Positions 24,672 through 32,347 of a stretch of DNA of 34,482 nucleotides are shown in pieces. The stretch is from contig NZ_JAERQE010000045.1 in assembly GCF_016734765.1 (NCBI RefSeq), forward strand, positions 1 through 34,482. Direction: 5' to 3'. Source of the DNA: Microvirga soli. GTDB lineage: Bacteria > Pseudomonadota > Alphaproteobacteria > Rhizobiales > Beijerinckiaceae. Numbering within the stretch: position 1 is the stretch's first letter; each line of letters opens with the position of its first letter. The translations under genes were made by a program, and so were the position numbers. The notes beneath the pieces are model-generated. The model had not been told where the DNA came from. It made no database searches and saw only the letters and a program-made list of their open reading frames with translations.

Positions 24672-25421
24672 CTAACCCAATGCTGGTCTTACAGCGGACA
24701 TTTTTGCCTTGGTTGCCCCTCGGCGACGCTGTTCTCTCCACTCAAGACCCATCAGTTCGGCCAGATGGTTCCGGGCTCGGTTTACACGGCTCTGGATCGT
24801 GCCGATCGCACAGCCTAGGGTTTGAGCCGCTGCTTCGTAGCTCATGCCTTCTGCGCCCACGAGCAGGATCGCTTTGCGCTGCCCCTCGGGCAGCTTCGCC
24901 AGTGCGGCTGCAAGATCCTTCAGCATGAGCCTGTCATCGTGATCCGGGATGGAGATCAGCGTTGCGGCATAGGATCCATCCGCATCCTCCACCTCACGTT
25001 TGCTTCTGCGGCAGGCCGAGCAGAACAGGTTGCGCAGGATCGCGAAGAGCCACACCTGGAGGTTCGTGCCGGGTTCGAACTTCTCCTGATTGTTGATGGC
25101 TCTGAGTACCGTCTCCTGCACGAGGTCCTCCGCCTGATCGACACTCCGCGCGAGCGAGGTTGCAAAACAGCGAAGCGAAGGAAGGTTCGTCACGATTCCT
25201 TTGATGAAGGCTTCGCCGATCGGTATGGAATCAGGGTGGATAAGCCGGTGCTGCGGCTCGATACGCTTGTCGTCGGCAGGCTTGTCATACGAAGCACGGA
25301 GTTGATGAGCATCATTGCCCATTCTGCTGGTCTTGAGGGCAGCCGAGACTGGCAGTTCCAAGAGACGAGCAAGAGAGGCTCGGGCAAGCCGCATCGTTGG
25401 AGTAAGATCCGACAGTCTCAT
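24672..25421 (-). CDS. EcfG-type ECF sigma factor with degenerate N-terminal NepR-like segment
   Basis: A 249-aa sigma factor. The sigma2 region (about 80-150: SVDQAEDLVQETVLRA, TNLQVWLFAILRNLF) and sigma4 region (LPEGQRKAILLVGAEGMSYEAAAQTLGCAIGTIQSRVNRAR) are closest to EcfG (ECF15), including the linker EVEDADGSYAATL. An extra ~80 residues precede sigma2. Residues 39-61 (HQLRASYDKPADDKRIEPQHRLI) align with the NepR-like segment of the paralogue at 25647. The ATG at 25421 overlaps a small upstream ORF by ATGA. It probably directs transcription from GGAAC/CGTT promoters; the N-terminal segment may modulate its own activity (inference). Confidence 0.88.
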   Translation of the reverse strand: MRLSDLTPTMRLARASLARLLELPVSAALKTSRMGNDAHQLRASYDKPADDKRIEPQHRLIHPDSIPIGEAFIKGIVTNLPSLRCFATSLARSVDQAEDLVQETVLRAINNQEKFEPGTNLQVWLFAILRNLFCSACRRSKREVEDADGSYAATLISIPDHDDRLMLKDLAAALAKLPEGQRKAILLVGAEGMSYEAAAQTLGCAIGTIQSRVNRARNHLAELMGLEWREQRRRGATKAKMSAVRPALG

Positions 25422-25624
25422 GATGGTTGTTCCCCTGCCAAACCACGGCGTGCTCGGCGCTGAGTCGCTCTCTCCACTCGGTGACAATCACTCGCTACTA
25501 ACGGGCTTGTTATGCCTGTGCCCATTACACTGGTGCCGCGTCCATCCTCCACGCCAACTTTGGCGCGACACTCGAAAGCGAAGACCGTTTCGGTGCTCTT
25601 CTCAACGTCATTGAGCATTGCCAT
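25418..25624 (-). CDS. Small ORF between two sigma genes, translationally coupled
   Basis: A 68-aa frame starting MAMLNDVEKSTETVFAFEC. AGGAG is placed before ATGs at 25624 and 25618. The stop overlaps the sigma start at 25421 by ATGA, and it begins 22 nt after the stop of the upstream sigma gene. This placement suggests a real gene in a sigma-ORF-sigma operon. It has two cysteines and a basic C-terminus (RVERATQRRARRG). No similarity to NepR or a known anti-sigma was seen. It could be a regulatory peptide or only a leader that couples translation. Confidence 0.45.
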   Translation of the reverse strand: MAMLNDVEKSTETVFAFECRAKVGVEDGRGTSVMGTGITSPLVASDCHRVERATQRRARRGLAGEQPS

Positions 25625-25646
25625 CTTCTCCTGCGCTTGGCAGCTC

Positions 25647-26393
25647 TCACAGTTCCGCAATATGGGATTTGGCAAGGCCATCCTCGCCGGCGAGCCTCAT
25701 GAACTCAGCAAGGCAGTTGCGAGCACGGTTGACCCGGCTCTTGACAGTGCCGACCGCACAGCCGAGGACTTGGGCGGCTTCCTCATAGGACAGCCCGTCC
25801 GCGCCCACTAGCAGGATCGCCTCACGTTGTCCCTCGGGCAGTTTGCGGAGAGCTGCCTCAAGATCATGAATCATGATTCTGTCTTCCTGCTCCGGCAGAG
25901 CAATCAGCGTTGCGGCATAGGATCCGTCCCCATCCTCCACCTCGCGCATACTCTTGCGATGCTCTGAGAAGAATTGGTTACGTAAAATGGTGAAGAGCCA
26001 TGCCTGGAGGTTCGTGCCGGCCACGAACTGCTCGTGCTTGCTGACGGCCCGCAGCACCGTCTCCTGCACCAAGTCTTCGGCCTGATCGGCATCGCGCGTC
26101 AGGGAGATTGCGAAAGCGCGCAGCGACATCACGCTTGCCAGAATTCCATCGATGAATGATTGGTCGACCAACTCAGTGCGGGCACGGATAACCTGTGCAA
26201 CCCGATCAAGAAGCCGGGCGAGGTTCGACGGGAGTTTGTCCGCGGCAGGATCGCCATAGAAGGTCCGCAGGTGTTGGCCGAGATGAGCTTGGACGCTGCT
26301 GTCCAGGACAGCGTAGGCCAACGCACCTATTTGCTGTCGAGAAGGGCGTCGTTCATGCCTTGGATCAGTCGTCAGCTTCGACAGCGTCACCAT
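25647..26393 (-). CDS. EcfG-type ECF sigma factor with N-terminal NepR-like domain
   Basis: A 248-aa protein. Residues 38-66 (LGQHLRTFYGD...LPSNLARLLDRVA) follow the NepR anti-sigma pattern: IGxxLRxxYD, a linker, then PxxxxxLLxxL. Next come sigma2 (DADQAEDLVQETVLRA, about 102-116; TNLQAWLFTILRNQF) and sigma4 (185-228, LPEGQREAILLVGADGLSYEEAAQ, TVKSRVNRAR). EcfG itself is normally about 180 aa, so the N-terminal ~70 residues are an addition. GGAGAG precedes the ATG at 26393. NepR normally is a separate protein that holds EcfG inactive until PhyR binds it. Here the segment may act in cis, or compete for NepR or PhyR (inference). Confidence 0.88.
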   Translation of the reverse strand: MVTLSKLTTDPRHERRPSRQQIGALAYAVLDSSVQAHLGQHLRTFYGDPAADKLPSNLARLLDRVAQVIRARTELVDQSFIDGILASVMSLRAFAISLTRDADQAEDLVQETVLRAVSKHEQFVAGTNLQAWLFTILRNQFFSEHRKSMREVEDGDGSYAATLIALPEQEDRIMIHDLEAALRKLPEGQREAILLVGADGLSYEEAAQVLGCAVGTVKSRVNRARNCLAEFMRLAGEDGLAKSHIAEL

Positions 26394-26536
26394 GGTCACT
26401 CTCCAGAGATTAGCGCGCACTGCTGTCCGTGCCCGCGGGAAGCCCGCGAGCTATGGTCTTTATGACTCGATGGCATTAGGTCAGCAGCCGCATCAGCCGA
26501 GCTGCGCGGCTTCTGCTGGTGCCACCAAGTCGCTAG

Positions 26537-26722
26537 TCAACGAGGTTTGGTGGCGTCGCGCATCGTGTCCTTGATGCCGCCAACGGCATTCTGCGCCAGA
26601 CCTGCTGTCTTCTCGGCAGACCCTTCAGTCTGGGTCTTGCTGTCGCCTGTAATCTTGCCAATGGCTTCCTTGACGGAGCCCTTCGCCTGCTTCGCGCTGC
26701 CTGCAACCCGATCCTTGGCCAT
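26537..26722 (-). CDS. csbD: CsbD-like stress protein
   Basis: A 61-aa product, MAKDRVAGSAKQAKGSVKEAIGKI then a Thr/Glu-rich helix to TKPR. This is the CsbD family: small hydrophilic Lys/Gly/Ala-rich helical proteins induced by general stress. The frame is open upstream, but AGAGG about 5 nt before the ATG at 26722 and the family start KDRVAG fix the start. It lies 89 nt after the PAS-LuxR gene and 143 nt before the sigma gene, all leftward. No EcfG consensus was found directly upstream. The biochemical role is unknown. Confidence 0.88.
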   Translation of the reverse strand: MAKDRVAGSAKQAKGSVKEAIGKITGDSKTQTEGSAEKTAGLAQNAVGGIKDTMRDATKPR

Positions 26723-26811
26723 GATCGCCTCTGGGGTAAGATGATGTGCCCATGACAACCAGTCTGCTGACTGTGTTACCACAGCTCCTAACCCATTCAA
26801 ATCATTAAAGT

Positions 26812-28479
26812 TCACCTATTTTTCTGGTGGTTGTTCCGCACTACCCAACCCGGTTTTTCCGCACCGCCTTTCGGCGCCTTTGGGAGCTTGGCCGCGACAC
26901 CCTCAGCCCCGATGCCACGCTCCCGCGCCCACACGACTAGGGCGCTGCGCCGGTTGACGCCGAGCTTCTGGTACAGTGACGCGACGTGGTTGCGTACCGT
27001 ATTGCGGGCGAGCTCGAGCTCCGTCCCGATCTCGGGGTCGCTCTTGCCTTGGCAGACGAGGGTGAGCACCTCGCGCTCTCGAGGTGTCAGATCGGCCACA
27101 CTGGCGGCTGCTTGTGTCGGTGACTGCCCCGGGCGGGGCGGGTGGCGCAAGGCGGCGAGCTTCTCGACCACACCGCGGCTGAACCAGGATGCGTCCGCCA
27201 TCACGGCCTCAATGGCTTTGACGAGTTCCTCCTCCGAGCGCCGGCGGGCGGTAATGTCCTGGAACGAGCACAAGATGCACGTGCGATCACTGAGTGTGAT
27301 GGCTTCGGCAGAGACAAGACAGTCGATCTCACCGCCGCCTTTCACCCGCAGGCGGGCTTCAAAGTCCCTGATGGATCCTTTCGTTGTGAGCTCGGCCTCG
27401 AAGCGGTAGCGTTCCCCATCGTCGACCCAGAGACCGATGTCATGTGCGGCGTGGCCGACTAGGTCTTGTGCCCGATAGCCGAGCACCCTGGCGAAGGCCT
27501 CGTTCACCTCGATGATCCGCTGATCGTCGGCGGTGCTGATGCTGGTGGGCACAGGGGCCAGGCAAAAGGCTTTGGCAAAGCGCTCCTCGGACTGTCGCAA
27601 CGCCGTCTCAGCCTTCCGGCGCGGCTCCAAGTCGGCGAAGGTGAACAGCATGCACGGCTCCTCGCCGACCTCAATCGGCTGGCCTGCCACCACCACTTGG
27701 CGCCCGCCGGGATCGCTGGGCACGGTGAGACAGGCTTCCATCTGCGGGATGGTCTCGCCCGCCCGTAGCCGCTCGAGGGCGAGGTTGCGGCGTTCGCCAC
27801 GTTCCAGCACGTCGATCTCGTAGACGCTTCGACCCAGGACGTCCTCGCGTTTGTAGCAGGTGAGCTCCAGAAAGCCCTCGTTCACCCTGACGAAGCGCAG
27901 ATCCGTGAGACGGCAGATGATGGCGGGCGCTGGGTTGGCCGCAAAGGCGCGCTCGAAGCGGTGCTCAGCCTCGATTTGCGCGCTGACATCATGAACGATG
28001 AGCACGAGACAATCGGGATTGCCGGCATGATCGGTGATGACAAGACTGCGGATACGGTGAGTCCGATCGCGGTCCTGGTTGGATTGGTGCGCCACCACAA
28101 CTACGACGTCCTCGAAGGCCTCGCCGGCCACAACACGATCGATGGGATAGTAGCCATGGTCGAGGAGATCGCTGCTGTGGTGGCGCACGACGAAGTTCTG
28201 ACGATACTCGTCAACGTTGCGGCCGAGTTCATCGAGAGTCCTGACCCCGTGCATCTCAAGGGCGGCTTCGTTGGCATAGGTTATGATCTGATCCGGCTCG
28301 ACCAGGATCACGCCTTCGGTCAGGCCAGCAATGATCTGCTCCAGTTGCGAGCGGTCCGGGGCTTGATGGCTCGACCCGTTGCCCGCTTTGTCACGAGCCC
28401 GATCAGCGGTACTGGTCGCACTTGTCTGTTCCGGGCGCTGGCGATGAGCGTGACCTGTGCTTGGGCCTGCCTTTTTCAT
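26812..28479 (-). CDS. Triple-PAS sensor with C-terminal LuxR-type HTH regulator
   Basis: A 555-aa soluble protein. It has three PAS-like domains: about 45-165 (LEQIIAGLTEGVILVEPDQIITYANEAAL), 170-285 (FAANPAPAIICRLTDLRFVRVNEGF) and 295-415 (FCLAPVPTSISTADDQRIIEVNEAF). A LuxR/GerE HTH follows at 464-522 (LTPREREVLTLVCQGKSDPEIG, TVRNHVASLYQKLGV). There is no kinase or receiver domain, so sensing and DNA binding are joined in one chain. The frame runs 50 codons further upstream; MKKAGPSTGHAH at 28479 is preferred since the extra part is low quality, but the ribosome site is weak. The signal is unknown. It is followed by csbD and the sigma genes. Confidence 0.88.
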   Translation of the reverse strand: MKKAGPSTGHAHRQRPEQTSATSTADRARDKAGNGSSHQAPDRSQLEQIIAGLTEGVILVEPDQIITYANEAALEMHGVRTLDELGRNVDEYRQNFVVRHHSSDLLDHGYYPIDRVVAGEAFEDVVVVVAHQSNQDRDRTHRIRSLVITDHAGNPDCLVLIVHDVSAQIEAEHRFERAFAANPAPAIICRLTDLRFVRVNEGFLELTCYKREDVLGRSVYEIDVLERGERRNLALERLRAGETIPQMEACLTVPSDPGGRQVVVAGQPIEVGEEPCMLFTFADLEPRRKAETALRQSEERFAKAFCLAPVPTSISTADDQRIIEVNEAFARVLGYRAQDLVGHAAHDIGLWVDDGERYRFEAELTTKGSIRDFEARLRVKGGGEIDCLVSAEAITLSDRTCILCSFQDITARRRSEEELVKAIEAVMADASWFSRGVVEKLAALRHPPRPGQSPTQAAASVADLTPREREVLTLVCQGKSDPEIGTELELARNTVRNHVASLYQKLGVNRRSALVVWARERGIGAEGVAAKLPKAPKGGAEKPGWVVRNNHQKNR

Positions 28480-28710
28480 GAGACAACTCGCTTTCCGCTT
28501 CGATGCCTCCAGTTCAACGGAACCCAACGCAGCGGGTTTCACGCAGCACGGTCGTGAGTTGCCAGCGCTGCTGGACACATGCTCGACGAGCTTGGGGTGC
28601 CGGAACGCGGATCCCTGGAAGCGTGACACAGTTCGAATCGCAGGTTGAGCCTATCGATGGGGATCTAACCGCATAAGGCGATAGAGCGCCGGCATGTTTG
28701 TGATGGCAGG

Positions 28711-28734
28711 GCTCCCGGCACGAAAGCCGGGAGC
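28711..28734 (-). terminator. Hairpin downstream of the hemerythrin-like/phasin gene
   Basis: A perfect 9-bp stem (GCTCCCGGC / GCCGGGAGC) with a 6-nt ACGAAA loop, 26 nt beyond the stop at 28761. No T-run; likely terminator or 3' stabiliser. The remaining 28480-28710 stretch upstream of the PAS-LuxR gene shows no clear promoter. Confidence 0.6.
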
Positions 28735-28760
28735 TTGGCTGTCAAAGCCCAGCGTGAGGC

Positions 28761-29756
28761 TCAGGCCGCGCGGTTGAAACGCTGGGCGGTTTTCTCACCC
28801 TGCACGGTCACGGTTTTGGTAGCCTCATCGGTCATCTGAAGCGCGAGCTCGGCGAGGCGCCGGCTGTTCTCGACCGTCTGTTCCAAGTTGTCGCGCAGCA
28901 GCGAGCTCTGCACCTCGACGAAGTCCGTCATCGAACGGCAGCGGGCCAGAGCCTGTAAGCCTTCGAGGTTGCGTTGCAGGCGCTGCTGGCTGAGGGAGAC
29001 TACTTCGCGCGACACCTCCTGGAGCCCACGGGCCAAGGCCGTGCCGGACTGGGCCACAGCTCGTAGGTTGTGCGCTGCCTCCTCGGTCACCCCCTGGACC
29101 TCACCCTCTGGCCGGCTTGCCAACAGCAGCGTCTGCCCCGTGGAGCGGCGGGCCAGCTCCGAGAAGGCGCTGAAGCTGTTGGTCACCGCCTCCTGCATGG
29201 CCTGAGCCATGGTCTGAGCACTTTCGACACCTGCGCGCAATGTGTCGGCCACATCCTCGGTGACCCGCTGCACCGCTTCGCCCTGCTCACGGGCCCGTCG
29301 AGCCTCGATTCGCTTCATTTCATCAATGTTGGCCATTTCATCCTCCACTGTCTCGGCCATGGCGTTGGCCTCCTCGTCACTTAGCACCTTGAGCACCGCG
29401 GGAAGCAGTTCCTTGCGGTCATCTCGGATGTGCTGCTGGAAGGCTCGTCTGAGCTCCGTCACCTTGTCGAAGAACTCAGCGCTGTTCTTCGGCATGCGCT
29501 CCAGCTCACCCAGGAGAACAGCCGTTTGCTGGTTGTCGGTGGTGGCCTCCCGCACGAGATCCTGCATCCCGTGCCGGGTCAGCACAGGAAACAGGTGTTC
29601 CTCTTGCAAGGAGGCGAGAAGCTCCAGCTCTTCCTTCAGGTAAGCGAGGAGCCGCTCACGGGTTTTGACCGCATTGTCGGACGTGGCGAGCAGCCTGCCG
29701 AAGAGCTCGTTCGCCTTGTCCGGCGGGGCTTGGGTATATCGTCTGTTGGTCGTCAT
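28761..29756 (-). CDS. Fusion of degenerate hemerythrin-like domain and phasin domain
   Basis: A 331-aa all-helical protein. Residues about 13-145 follow the HHE hemerythrin bundle (LQEEHLFPVL at 50-59, FQQHIRDDRKELLPAV at 106-121). However, helix A has no His and the usual His positions in helices B and C are Leu/Ala and Asn (TDNQQTAVLLGEL), so a normal di-iron site seems absent. Residues about 150-225 are a coiled-coil linker. Residues about 225-315 are a phasin (RNLEGLQALARCRSMTDFVEVQSSLLRDNLEQ), a polyhydroxyalkanoate-granule surface domain. GGGAC lies just upstream of the ATG. It may anchor a helical adaptor to PHA granules under stress (inference). Confidence 0.8.
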   Translation of the reverse strand: MTTNRRYTQAPPDKANELFGRLLATSDNAVKTRERLLAYLKEELELLASLQEEHLFPVLTRHGMQDLVREATTDNQQTAVLLGELERMPKNSAEFFDKVTELRRAFQQHIRDDRKELLPAVLKVLSDEEANAMAETVEDEMANIDEMKRIEARRAREQGEAVQRVTEDVADTLRAGVESAQTMAQAMQEAVTNSFSAFSELARRSTGQTLLLASRPEGEVQGVTEEAAHNLRAVAQSGTALARGLQEVSREVVSLSQQRLQRNLEGLQALARCRSMTDFVEVQSSLLRDNLEQTVENSRRLAELALQMTDEATKTVTVQGEKTAQRFNRAA

Positions 29757-30180
29757 TGTCCCTCACAATCTGTCGAGTTGAAGGGCCCAAGCTTCAGCTT
29801 GGCCCATAGCGTGTGACACAGTCATATCGCTTGCACCAAAACACACACGCATGACGCTGAAGCGATCAGGCAGTTACTCGTGCTTGGCAGGCATTTACTC
29901 GTCTGAGACTGATATTCGAGGGTGCCCGTCCCTAAGTTCGGCCGCGCGAGGCGACCTATTCTTGATCTTGTTGATCCAAGTTAAGCGGCAATGGTGCCAG
30001 AGGTTCCGAGATATCCTGGCCCGCACCGTGGACAACACCGCGCGGGCTCATCGCGACACCTATCCTTCGAGCCTGTGGCGGTACCCGACCTATTACGGAT
30101 GTGCCGGTCCGACCCTCGAACTGTCCAGTTCTGGCTGAGTTGTCCCAATGGTCGTCACTCAGACCACATGGAGGAGATCT
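29757..30180. other. Divergent intergenic region
   Basis: No gene supported between the leftward phasin fusion and the rightward lipoprotein. An imperfect hairpin at about 29784-29806 (gggcccaagct/agcttggccc, one bulge) lies in the 5' leader of the phasin fusion. No EcfG site within two mismatches was found at a sensible position for either gene. Confidence 0.4.
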
Positions 30181-30405
30181 ATGCAAAAGCTCGCGCTCGT
30201 GGCAGCCCTGTGTCTCCTGGCCGGGGCCTGCGCCACCCGACAACAGGGCACCAGCACGGCAGTCGGTGCCACTGCCGGAGCGGTGGTGGGCGGACCAGTC
30301 GGAGCGGTGGTTGGCGCTGGGGCCGGCGCGGTGGCTGGCGCACCCGGCGGCGTCATAGACGAGGTCCAGGGCGACAACCAACGGCGGCGCGTACGGCGGC
30401 GCTAG
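30181..30405 (+). CDS. Small glycine-zipper lipoprotein
   Basis: A 74-aa product starting MQKLALVAALCLLAGACAT, a lipoprotein signal with lipobox LAGAC (modified Cys at residue 17). The mature part is a glycine zipper (GATAGAVVGGPVGAVVGAGAGAVAG) ending in a basic QRRRVRRR tail. GGAGGAG lies 3-4 nt before the ATG at 30181. It resembles small outer-membrane glycine-zipper lipoproteins of alphaproteobacteria, thought to affect envelope stability. It is followed by another small exported protein gene 81 nt downstream. Confidence 0.8.
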   Translation: MQKLALVAALCLLAGACATRQQGTSTAVGATAGAVVGGPVGAVVGAGAGAVAGAPGGVIDEVQGDNQRRRVRRR

Positions 30406-30486
30406 TCCATCCGCCCTGGGCCGCCTCTCAGTGCTGCGGGCAAGATGAACTAGGCTGATCGCTGGAGCCCGAACACCGTCGGAGGG

Positions 30487-30708
30487 TTGAAGATAGGTTC
30501 CGAGACCAAGGGCGAGGTCAGTAACCTGCTCCGCCGCGCGACTGCTCTCGCTGCTATCCTCATAGCACCGGTGGCTTTGGCTCAGAGGGGCAACACGCTG
30601 GTCGAGACAGCCGCCGTGCCGTTGCCGCCCGAGAAGCCGGTGATGGTCAGGCAGCAAGCGCAGCGGCAGAAGCTGCCGGAGGTGCAGACGGGCGACCCTA
30701 TCACGTGA
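30487..30708 (+). CDS. Small exported protein, unknown
   Basis: A 73-aa product with a hydrophobic N-terminal stretch (LLRRATALAAILIAPVALAQ, a Sec signal with ALAQ cleavage) and a short mature part rich in Pro, Gln and Val (PLPPEKPVMVRQQAQRQKLPEV). The start is doubtful: the first available codon is TTG at 30487, directly abutting GGAGGG, which is too close for normal initiation. No family was recognised. Position after the lipoprotein and before the PRC-barrel gene suggests an envelope stress group. Confidence 0.5.
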   Translation: MKIGSETKGEVSNLLRRATALAAILIAPVALAQRGNTLVETAAVPLPPEKPVMVRQQAQRQKLPEVQTGDPIT

Positions 30709-30813
30709 ATAGCCCAACTCCTGACAGATCAAGATCACCTGAACCATCGCTAGCCCGTCGGGTTAATCAGCAGGGCTTGGGAAGAGCTGATCTATTCTCA
30801 GGAGGGAACCTCA

Positions 30814-31518
30814 ATGGGCGACACCTATCGAGCCGCAAGCTCTCAGGACAGGTTTGGCGCTGAACCTCAGTCTTATGATGGTGAGGCTTCACGCAGGCCA
30901 AGCTACCCAAAGCATGATCTGGAGGCCCGCGCTGACGCACGCCGGAACATTGACGATGAACTCCGCAGGCGTCGGCGGGCTGATCTCTTTTTCGAGGACA
31001 GCATTGTGCTGCTCAGCATTCTCCTCGGCGGCGCTGTTGGGTACATGACCGCAACCACTGTGCGTCGTACAACGTGGAGTAGCCCTTCAACTCGCGGGTC
31101 TTCACAGAGTAGCGGCGGCAGCCACTTTGTCGGCGAACAGAGCCGGTCACGCACCCAGAGCTCGGTTGAGAAGAACGAAACCACGGACCTGATTGCCTCC
31201 AACAAGGTCGAAGGCACGGCCGTTTACAACCGTCAGGGCGAGAAGCTTGGGGAAGTCTACAACTTCATGGTCGGCAAACGCTCGGGCGAGGTCGCCTATG
31301 CCATCATGAGCTTCGGCGGCTTTCTGGGGATCGGCCAGAAGTATCACCCGCTGCCGTGGAATGCCCTGACCTATGACACGAGCAAGAAGGGCTACGTCAT
31401 CGATGCTGACAAGGAGCGGCTGATGCGAGCACCGAACTATGCCGCTGGGGAAGAGCCGTTCGCCCGGCCCGAGTACGGGCAGCAGGTGCGGGATTACTGG
31501 TCGTCGGGGCTCACCTGA
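30814..31518 (+). CDS. PRC-barrel domain membrane protein
   Basis: A 234-aa protein. The N-terminal 60 residues are hydrophilic and Arg-rich, followed by one membrane helix (about 63-80, SIVLLSILLGGAVGYMTA) and a Ser-rich linker. A PRC-barrel spans about 125-195 (LIASNKVEGTAVYNRQGEKLGEV, GEVAYAIMSFGGFLGIGQKYHPLPW). The PRC form with FGGFLGIG-HPLPW is the usual stress-associated alphaproteobacterial type. GGAGGGAA precedes the ATG by 5 nt. It is probably membrane-anchored with the barrel as an interaction module; function unknown. A hairpin follows the stop. Confidence 0.85.
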   Translation: MGDTYRAASSQDRFGAEPQSYDGEASRRPSYPKHDLEARADARRNIDDELRRRRRADLFFEDSIVLLSILLGGAVGYMTATTVRRTTWSSPSTRGSSQSSGGSHFVGEQSRSRTQSSVEKNETTDLIASNKVEGTAVYNRQGEKLGEVYNFMVGKRSGEVAYAIMSFGGFLGIGQKYHPLPWNALTYDTSKKGYVIDADKERLMRAPNYAAGEEPFARPEYGQQVRDYWSSGLT

Positions 31519-31539
31519 TCTGCATCCTTGTAGATATTT

Positions 31540-31576
31540 GCAGGCCCCTGCCGCCCGCGAAAGCCGCAGGGCCTGC
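31540..31576 (+). terminator. Hairpin downstream of PRC-barrel gene
   Basis: An 8-bp stem (GCAGGCCC / GGGCCTGC) with a 21-nt loop, 21 nt after the stop at 31518. No T-run directly after it. Probable terminator. Confidence 0.4.
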
Positions 31577-31647
31577 GGTGCCGGCGGGTTTCGATTTACG
31601 ATGGTTGGCCTGGACCAGATGAGCGAGCCTGAGCTGCTTGCCAAGCT

Positions 31648-31902
31648 TCATCGCGTCTTGAGGCGGGTGACGGTCTCGCACACGACGTTCGCAGCTTGGT
31701 CAGTGTAGATCAAGCAGAGAGCAAGCGGCGCTGCTGTCTGTTCATCGGCCTCTGCCGAGATGACGAACCGCGTACCTAAAAGGATGCGCTCAATGCCGCT
31801 GCGGATGAGGTTGTTCTGACAGATCAGGACGGTCGCGACATGAGAGCAGGCTTGTTGGGCGAGCGGGCGGGCGTGCTCGCTAGAAACAGCATCCTGTATC
31901 AT
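31648..31902 (-). pseudogene. Truncated response-regulator receiver fragment
   Basis: An 84-aa frame from the ATG at 31902. The segment VATVLICQNNLIRSGIERILLGTRFVISAEAD reads like the first strand and helix of the receiver domain in LuxR-type response regulators of this group. The frame ends after AANVVCETVTRLKTR without the phosphoacceptor Asp region, the rest of the receiver or an HTH. No continuation was found in the other frames nearby. Either a remnant or an unrelated small protein. AGGGA is about 9 nt before this ATG; earlier ATGs are also in frame. Confidence 0.4.
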
Positions 31903-32191
31903 GGATTGTGCATCCCTCATGGTGCTCACCATCGTGGGGTTGAGAATACCGGCCCCGCCTGCCTGCAAGGCTCAGCCAAGGAGCCACCGGAGTGCGAAGC
32001 CATACTCTGAGGAAAGCTTGTAGCACCTGATCCTAGCTTGGCAATAGTTGGTTTAATGGCTCCTAGGTTTCTGCAAAGCGGCCACGCTATAGAGATCTGC
32101 TTGGGAGTACTGAACATTGGCCTCATCGGCACCTCCGCTCGATGTGGGTTTCCTTGGGCGAACCATTGCCAGCAAGGAGGCACATTTCCTC

Positions 32192-32347
32192 TTAGATGCT
32201 GGCCAGCAGGAGACCTGCTCCGATGAAGAAACTGACGGAGGCGACAAAGAGAAGCGCTGCGCACCGTAGCGAAGGGTCCGTGCCTGGGATGTTTGCAGAA
32301 TCGGGCGCCGGTGTTTGATGTACTTCTGTTACGGACGGGCGGTTCAT
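32192..32347 (-). CDS. Small C-tail membrane protein, unknown
   Basis: A 51-aa product starting MNRPSVTEVHQTPAPDSANIP, with a hydrophobic C-terminal helix (CAALLFVASVSFFIGAGLLLAS) that ends at the stop. GAGG lies about 9 nt before the ATG at 32347; the frame is open further upstream but that part is not hydrophobic or conserved-looking. No family recognised. A tail-anchored membrane protein is plausible. The 223 bp between it and the response-regulator fragment hold nothing clear. Confidence 0.5.
   Translation of the reverse strand: MNRPSVTEVHQTPAPDSANIPGTDPSLRCAALLFVASVSFFIGAGLLLASI

Noticed and set aside
30115..30139. CGAAC-N16-AGTT upstream of the glycine-zipper lipoprotein
   Set aside because: Two mismatches from the EcfG consensus, expected often by chance.
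30740..30765. TGAAC-N16-GGTT upstream of the PRC-barrel gene
   Set aside because: Two mismatches from consensus; not reliable.
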